A DNA stretch of 62,337 nucleotides from a virus. The stretch covers positions 1 through 62,337 of the IMG/VR virus record IMGVR_UViG_3300025128_000029; one strand, given 5' to 3'. The notes under the pieces were generated by a model. It was not told the origin of the DNA and did not search any database. It saw nothing but the letters and a program-made list of their open reading frames with translations. The translations under genes and the position numbers were made by a program. Shown in pieces: positions 57,883-62,337 of this stretch. Every line of letters starts with the position of its first letter. The stretch's first letter is position 1.

Positions 57883-59027
57883 AAGGCACTCGTTGATCTT
57901 GTTCCTGTATAATTATCTACGTTAATTCCTCCACTGCCAGTACTTACATCAGAGAAAGCAAAAGGTCTACCAGCATCATTATTTCCAGAAACGCTTGTTA
58001 TTATAGAAAAAGAACCATCGGTAGAATCTCTATCTATACTTCCTGTTGACCCAGCACTAACAGAGGTGCTACTAAAAGGATTCCCTCCTGTAAGAACAGC
58101 AGTTGTTTGTAAATTATTTGTAAATATAAATCTTCTTCCTGCTGTTGGACCAAACACATCTACATTTTTGATTTGATTAAATGCTCCCCTTCCAGCTAAA
58201 AGAGCAATAATGGCATTACCTGAGTTTTGATCGATAAATATTCTAACACCAAAAGAGCCAGAATTTCCCTTATTCACTCCTTGTACAGCATTGTTCCACT
58301 GCATATATCTATACCCATTTCCAGTGGAATTAGTATTTGCATCAGGTTGATCAGCACTAACACCATCAAAGGTACTAGGACCTCCAGGACCAACTATTGC
58401 TCCACTTATTGGCGTACCATCTTCTAAAAAAGCATGGGTAAAAGACATAGCAAAATCAGATCTGTCTAGGTTTGTTAAATCAGTTCCTCCAAACAATGTA
58501 GCATAACTAAGATAACTTTCATGTACCATTAAGTTAGTGTTACTATTAGATGAAGGATCAAAAACTTGAGAAGTACCATCACCCCATCCTGGTCCACCAC
58601 CAGCACCTCTGTCGTCGTTAACAAGTTGAGCATCAAAAGTATGTGAAGTTACGTCTACATTAATAGTGGAATTATCTAACTCTTCAACAATAGTGATTCC
58701 TGAATTAGTAGTAGAAGTTACAGTAGTCGTTATACTTGTTTGTGTCGATTTTATATCTCCACTGCCTTTTAAATCTAAAGTAGTACTAGAGTTATTCGTA
58801 AGAGGAGCTCCACTAGAATTAGTTAAGTCAAACCCATTAGTGTCTAATATGACTTTTTTATGGGTATCATTATTATCTAAAGTTAAATTACCAGAAACAT
58901 TACCTGTTAATTTAAAATATTGAATAGGCATATCATCTGCTGATGAGGCTTTCTCAGCAGCTTTTTGATTCAAGTTTCCTGAAGAAGATACTTCTGTAAA
59001 ATTTAAAGGAGAAATAATTGGAATCAT
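57879..59027 (-). CDS. tail-fibre-like virion protein
   Basis: A 382-residue Asn/Ser/Thr/Gly-rich protein of a fibre type. Low-complexity beta repeats in the first 130 residues are followed by a C-terminal beta domain (YRYMQWNNAVQGVNKGNSGS; SFGVRIFIDQNSGNAIIALL) that may fold as a sandwich. It overlaps both neighbours by ATGA. Probably part of the tail spike/fibre. Confidence 0.68.
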   Translation of the reverse strand: MIPIISPLNFTEVSSSGNLNQKAAEKASSADDMPIQYFKLTGNVSGNLTLDNNDTHKKVILDTNGFDLTNSSGAPLTNNSSTTLDLKGSGDIKSTQTSITTTVTSTTNSGITIVEELDNSTINVDVTSHTFDAQLVNDDRGAGGGPGWGDGTSQVFDPSSNSNTNLMVHESYLSYATLFGGTDLTNLDRSDFAMSFTHAFLEDGTPISGAIVGPGGPSTFDGVSADQPDANTNSTGNGYRYMQWNNAVQGVNKGNSGSFGVRIFIDQNSGNAIIALLAGRGAFNQIKNVDVFGPTAGRRFIFTNNLQTTAVLTGGNPFSSTSVSAGSTGSIDRDSTDGSFSIITSVSGNNDAGRPFAFSDVSTGSGGINVDNYTGTRSTSAL

Positions 59028-60211
59028 GATTTAATTGTTTCTGTAAAGGAAAAGTGAGTGCCATTGTAAAACGCAACGGCTAATTGACAAGAAGTTCCTA
59101 ATGAGATACCTTGTGAATTAGCAGGATAAGCAACTGTGAGAGTATTACTGCTTGTGTCTATTTTATCAATAACAACATAATCACCAACAGCTAATCCAGA
59201 ACCTACAGTAATCGTTACTGTAACATTTCCACTAGAACAGTTTACCACTTGGTAGTTTGATTGTGTTGCATTCAAAGTGCCATCAGCAGTGAGTGTAGTC
59301 GGAACTAAAAAACCTCTTGCTTTTGCATCTAATTGCGTTTGTATTGCTGAAGTCACACCATCAACATAGTTAAGTTCAGTAGTGGTTACTGTTGCTCCAT
59401 CTAATATTTCTAATTCAGCTTCAGTTACTTCAGCAGAACCTATTGTTACCCCTGTAGAAGCTGTCATTGTTCCTGTAACTGTTACACCAGAGGCAGAAGT
59501 AGCTATCTTTGCAGTATTATCATGGTAAAGGGTTACTGCTCCATCATCTGTAAAAGTAGCCATTGTTTCACCACTGTCAGCACCACCAAGTATATCTACT
59601 TGACTACCAGAGATTTTTAAATTACCTGTACCACTATCTACTATGTAACTATGGTTTGAATCATGATATATTTTTAAATCTTGAGATGCACCGAACTGTA
59701 ACGTATCATCACTTCCTGCTGTTGCAGCATCACCAAAGTTTATATTCTTACCATTTGTATCTAAGTTACCACCCAACTGTGGAGAAGAATCAGATAACAC
59801 ATCAGTACCAATATTATCAACTTTTGCTGAACCTCCACCTCCATCAGCATAAATCACAGCAGAAGCTCCATTAGCTATGGTAGCATTACCACCAGAGCCT
59901 TGAGTAATTGTTGCTGTTTGTCCTGTACTGTTTTTTACAAAGAAAAACTTTTGTTGAGTACTAGGAGTTATTGTTAAAGTAAATCCTGCTCCAGGAGTTC
60001 CTGCTAATAAAAGAACTTTATAATGTCCTGGGGATAATGTACCCTCAGTGGTTGTTATATTGGCATCACCTGAAATAGTAAGAGTAACTACTCCATTTAA
60101 CACTCTATCAATAATGCTAAGATTAGTGTTTGTTGTAGTCCCCCAAGTTCCAGCTTGTTCTCCTACCCCTATTAATTCTAATCCACCATTATCTGTATAT
60201 GTACTCGCCAT
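59024..60211 (-). CDS. tail fibre
   Basis: A 395-residue protein starting MASTYTDNGGLELIGVGEQA, then GTWGTTTNTNLSIIDR, the N-terminal domain common to many marine phage fibres. In the middle SQDLKIYHDSNHSYIVDSGT is a repeat unit known in such fibres, and EAELEILDGATVTTTELNY lies nearer the end. The last 90 residues are a beta domain. It likely attaches to the tail and bears a receptor site. Confidence 0.8.
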   Translation of the reverse strand: MASTYTDNGGLELIGVGEQAGTWGTTTNTNLSIIDRVLNGVVTLTISGDANITTTEGTLSPGHYKVLLLAGTPGAGFTLTITPSTQQKFFFVKNSTGQTATITQGSGGNATIANGASAVIYADGGGGSAKVDNIGTDVLSDSSPQLGGNLDTNGKNINFGDAATAGSDDTLQFGASQDLKIYHDSNHSYIVDSGTGNLKISGSQVDILGGADSGETMATFTDDGAVTLYHDNTAKIATSASGVTVTGTMTASTGVTIGSAEVTEAELEILDGATVTTTELNYVDGVTSAIQTQLDAKARGFLVPTTLTADGTLNATQSNYQVVNCSSGNVTVTITVGSGLAVGDYVVIDKIDTSSNTLTVAYPANSQGISLGTSCQLAVAFYNGTHFSFTETIKS

Positions 60212-60220
60212 TTAATCACC

Positions 60221-60415
60221 TCATATAATTCTTGTTTTTATATCTGTCCAAGTTTCTGCACCTGAAGGAGTTATATTTGTCCATGACTCAGATCCCGAAG
60301 GTGTTAAGTTACTCCAAGTTTCATTCTCTGTAGGTATTATATGTCTCCAATGCTCTCTTGACAATATAGCAATATCATTAAAAGCTAATTCACCGAAAGT
60401 AAAACTAGAAAACAT
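60221..60415 (-). CDS. small tail-region protein with W-TPSG-E repeats
   Basis: Start at MFSSFTFGELAF, overlapping the stop of the 58-residue gene. The 64-residue protein has three copies of a pattern (E-x-W-x-N-(L/I)-T-P-S-G; ENETWSNLTPSGSESW and TNITPSGAETWTD). Similar Trp repeats occur in marine phage tail proteins. Probably a structural linker or fibre part. Confidence 0.62.
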   Translation of the reverse strand: MFSSFTFGELAFNDIAILSREHWRHIIPTENETWSNLTPSGSESWTNITPSGAETWTDIKTRII

Positions 60416-60591
60416 CAATCAGCATCCTCTATCTTGTTGCCATCAGCTACCCATTCTTGGATTGCTATGTAGTGTCTGTTAGCTGTGTCCATTGGAACAG
60501 ACATCTCTTGTCCATCTATTTTACACATAATAGCTATTTTTGTTTTACCATCTATGGGATTTATAAACCATTTTGCATTTTCTATAACCAT
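60415..60591 (-). CDS. 58-aa tail-region protein
   Basis: Begins MVIENAKWFINPIDGKTKIA, with MCKIDGQEMSVPMDTANRHY then IAIQEWVADG. The end Q-EW-ADGN-I-DAD is like the ends of small phage tail proteins. AGGAG stands before the ATG. It may be a fibre-assembly chaperone by position. Confidence 0.62.
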   Translation of the reverse strand: MVIENAKWFINPIDGKTKIAIMCKIDGQEMSVPMDTANRHYIAIQEWVADGNKIEDAD

Positions 60592-60600
60592 TGTTTTCTC

Positions 60601-61704
60601 CTATAGCTCTGCATCTAATGTTCCATCTGAACCATATAAGGCAGTTACATTATGATTATCAGTTCTACCACTTAGATTTCCATTAAATACAATAGATAAA
60701 TACCCTGTTGTGCCATCAACTTCATACGAGCCACTATTTGCAAATACTGCATGAGCTGCATTACTAAAACTATTATCGTCATCATCATAAACAGTTAAAG
60801 TAATATTTCCTATTGCTGGAGAAGCTCTAAAAGGTCTTGTAATTGGAATACCTGCTCGTAAGCTATTAGAACCAACTTCTACAGCACCTATAAAAAAAGT
60901 ATATTTAGGTACAACTTGATAATACCTCTGACACAAAGCTAGTTCTTCCCCATATGACCTATGCTCAAATGGTGTGGCTTGTGAGCCTACTTCTAGTTGT
61001 ATACCTGTTATTTGCCATGTTGCATTATCTGTTGTAGCAACTGCATTTGCATTATGTCCTACTGCGTGTTTAGCAGTAGCAAAAGTTTCCCAACCACTAT
61101 TTGAACCTGATGTATAGTCAGTTCCAGCCATTAAAAACCAATTTAATTGCATACCTATACCAGTATCATCATTAATAACATCTGAAGTATTACCTATAAA
61201 TGTTAAAGTTTTACGTTCCCAAGTGTTTGCAGAATTAATTGTGTATGCTTGTCCATTTACTTTGTTGGCATCATTTTGGTATAAATTAAATCCATAAGTT
61301 GCAGCGACAGAACTTCTTACATAAAAAGAAACAGTTATTCTTTCGGCTGCAGATGTTCCAAACTTTAATTGTTGTAAATCTTGTGCTTCTACTTTGTAAA
61401 TAACTCTAAATTCTTCATCTGCTGCAACAGCACTTTCTGCTGTAGTCGCTTGAACTTTTAAAGAATTAGCAAAGCCATCAGGACCTTCACTTGCTTGCGT
61501 TAATGTTGTTCTTAATTCATCTTCATTTACAAAATTAAAATTAAATCTATCTAGTGTAAGATAACCACTTGTATGTTGTCCTGTTTCTGAGGTGCTTCTT
61601 TGGCTACATTGCATTGCACCATTAATTACAATGTTGCGTCTGCCACCAATCTGACTATTGGTTAGGACTTCACCCATCTTTGCTAATTCTGCTGCTTTGG
61701 TCAT
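60601..61704 (-). CDS. tail fibre / receptor-binding-like protein
   Basis: A 367-residue protein with IGGRRNIVINGAMQCSQRST, typical of phage tail-fibre C-terminal domains, a beta-sandwich middle (VSFYVRSSVAATYGFNLYQN; WERKTLTFIGNTSDVINDD) and WQITGIQLEVGSQATPFEHR, then SYGEELALCQRYYQVV. These ends are common to receptor-binding proteins with a carbohydrate-binding fold. The start overlaps the GDLA gene (ATGA). Confidence 0.78.
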   Translation of the reverse strand: MTKAAELAKMGEVLTNSQIGGRRNIVINGAMQCSQRSTSETGQHTSGYLTLDRFNFNFVNEDELRTTLTQASEGPDGFANSLKVQATTAESAVAADEEFRVIYKVEAQDLQQLKFGTSAAERITVSFYVRSSVAATYGFNLYQNDANKVNGQAYTINSANTWERKTLTFIGNTSDVINDDTGIGMQLNWFLMAGTDYTSGSNSGWETFATAKHAVGHNANAVATTDNATWQITGIQLEVGSQATPFEHRSYGEELALCQRYYQVVPKYTFFIGAVEVGSNSLRAGIPITRPFRASPAIGNITLTVYDDDDNSFSNAAHAVFANSGSYEVDGTTGYLSIVFNGNLSGRTDNHNVTALYGSDGTLDAEL

Positions 61705-62069
61705 GCTAGGTCTCCTTGTAACGCAACGAAGTTTCTTTGGTCAGCAGCGGCAAAGCTATCTGCCCTACTAAAAACTGAAACAGATATTGCTGAAGTTAAC
61801 AATGTTGCGTTTTTAACTTGTGCTATTTCAGCAGATATAGCATTACAAGTTTGTGACCATTGATTATTTGCCATATTATTGCTAAGAGCATAGGTGTAAT
61901 CACCTGTTCCATTATCTGTTCCGCCACTTATATTGAAAGAATCAGATAAAGCTGCTGCATCTGTTGCTTGAACCCAAGCCTTTGCAGTACCCTGATTGAT
62001 TGTACTCATAGCAGTAGAATTATTACTACTTGCATCTGTTAATGTGTTTACTCTTAATATACTAGCCAT
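61701..62069 (-). CDS. tail-fibre-type protein, GDLA family
   Basis: Start at MASILRVNTLTD, overlapping the preceding stop (TAATG); an upstream in-frame TTG is less likely. 122 residues. AKAWVQATDAAALSDSFNIS, then YTYALSNNMANNQW aligns with the cores of 530-913 and 913-1386, and it ends in ALQGDLA. Probably one of several interchangeable virion surface modules. Confidence 0.72.
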   Translation of the reverse strand: MASILRVNTLTDASSNNSTAMSTINQGTAKAWVQATDAAALSDSFNISGGTDNGTGDYTYALSNNMANNQWSQTCNAISAEIAQVKNATLLTSAISVSVFSRADSFAAADQRNFVALQGDLA

Positions 62070-62337
62070 TATGCGAGGTCTCCTTGCCAAGCTGCAGAAT
62101 TTAAATCAACATCATTTGCAGAAGTACCTCCGCCACTGGGAAAAGCAAAACTAAAAAAAGTTGTAGTTGTAGTTGTTGGTTCATTACTACTACTACTATA
62201 GATGCCTATACCTCTATTACCACCTCCAGTTAATTCTCCTATTCCTGTTATAATAATAAAGGTTATATTATTAAAAGGATTTGTTAAAGTCTGCTTACAT
62301 ACACCAGTGCCTAAATCACTAATGCTAGAAACGCCTA
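62069..62337 (-). CDS. 3' part of a GDLA-type protein, cut by window edge
   Basis: The last 89 codons are visible, with a Thr/Ser/Gly-rich beta look (NNITFIIITGIGELTGGG; EPTTTTTTFFSFAFPSGGG) and ending AAWQGDLA. The N-terminal part lies outside the window. The GDLA end and the TAATG junction match its neighbours. Confidence 0.65.
   Translation of the reverse strand, partial: GVSSISDLGTGVCKQTLTNPFNNITFIIITGIGELTGGGNRGIGIYSSSSNEPTTTTTTFFSFAFPSGGGTSANDVDLNSAAWQGDLA

Noticed and set aside
1-62337. Integrase, repressor, transposase, tRNA and phage RNA polymerase genes.
   Set aside because: None recognised on either strand; many small genes remain unknown, so absence is not proven.

Overview
The window looks like most of the genome of an AT-rich, virulent marine podovirus-like phage. 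The type is inferred from a P22-style portal, a gp4-like head-tail adaptor, a gp10-like tail hub and long internal ejection-type proteins, with no tape measure, no sheath, no integrase and no repressor that I can recognise. The small gene families (GroES-like protein, tiny Lys-rich proteins, many fibre-type genes) are of a kind common in uncultured ocean phages. The host cannot be read from the sequence; a marine alphaproteobacterium is a guess from composition and gene content. Almost every gene is on the minus strand, packed with TAATG or ATGA stop/start overlaps. The only plus-strand gene is an SNF2-type helicase at 44907-46346.

Layout, following leftward transcription. (1) Early/replication block, about 44.8 kb down to 23.2 kb: an ssDNA-binding-like protein, an archaeo-eukaryotic-type primase, a UvrD-like helicase, a DUF932 protein, a DNA-modification cluster (HMUDK-type protein, glycosyltransferase, thymidylate-synthase-like enzyme), DNA polymerase A, an HD phosphohydrolase, a GH24 endolysin, MazG, a cupin and some 25 small unknown genes. 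(2) Late block, from 23.0 kb leftward: terminase small subunit, a paralogous pair of unknown genes, terminase large subunit, portal, a cluster of small membrane proteins, GroES-like cochaperonin, scaffold, major capsid, adaptors and tail fibres to position 1. It appears to continue from 62337 down to 46.3 kb with more fibres, the gp10-like hub and ejection proteins. The linear window was therefore probably cut inside the tail-fibre module of a circularly permuted genome.

The most interesting points are these. First, a locus that may make a glycosylated or otherwise hypermodified pyrimidine. Second, a duplicated leader element with a tiny conserved reading frame (MKK...FRYTI.NI) at the head of both large leftward units. 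Third, a possible three-way-junction RNA with anti-Shine-Dalgarno stretches before a cupin gene. Fourth, a diverged gene pair of unknown function next to the terminase. Fifth, a family of fibre genes whose shared GDLA end also supplies the ribosome site of the next gene. No tRNA, CRISPR array, insertion sequence or phage RNA polymerase was seen. All family assignments are from reading motifs; no database search was run.
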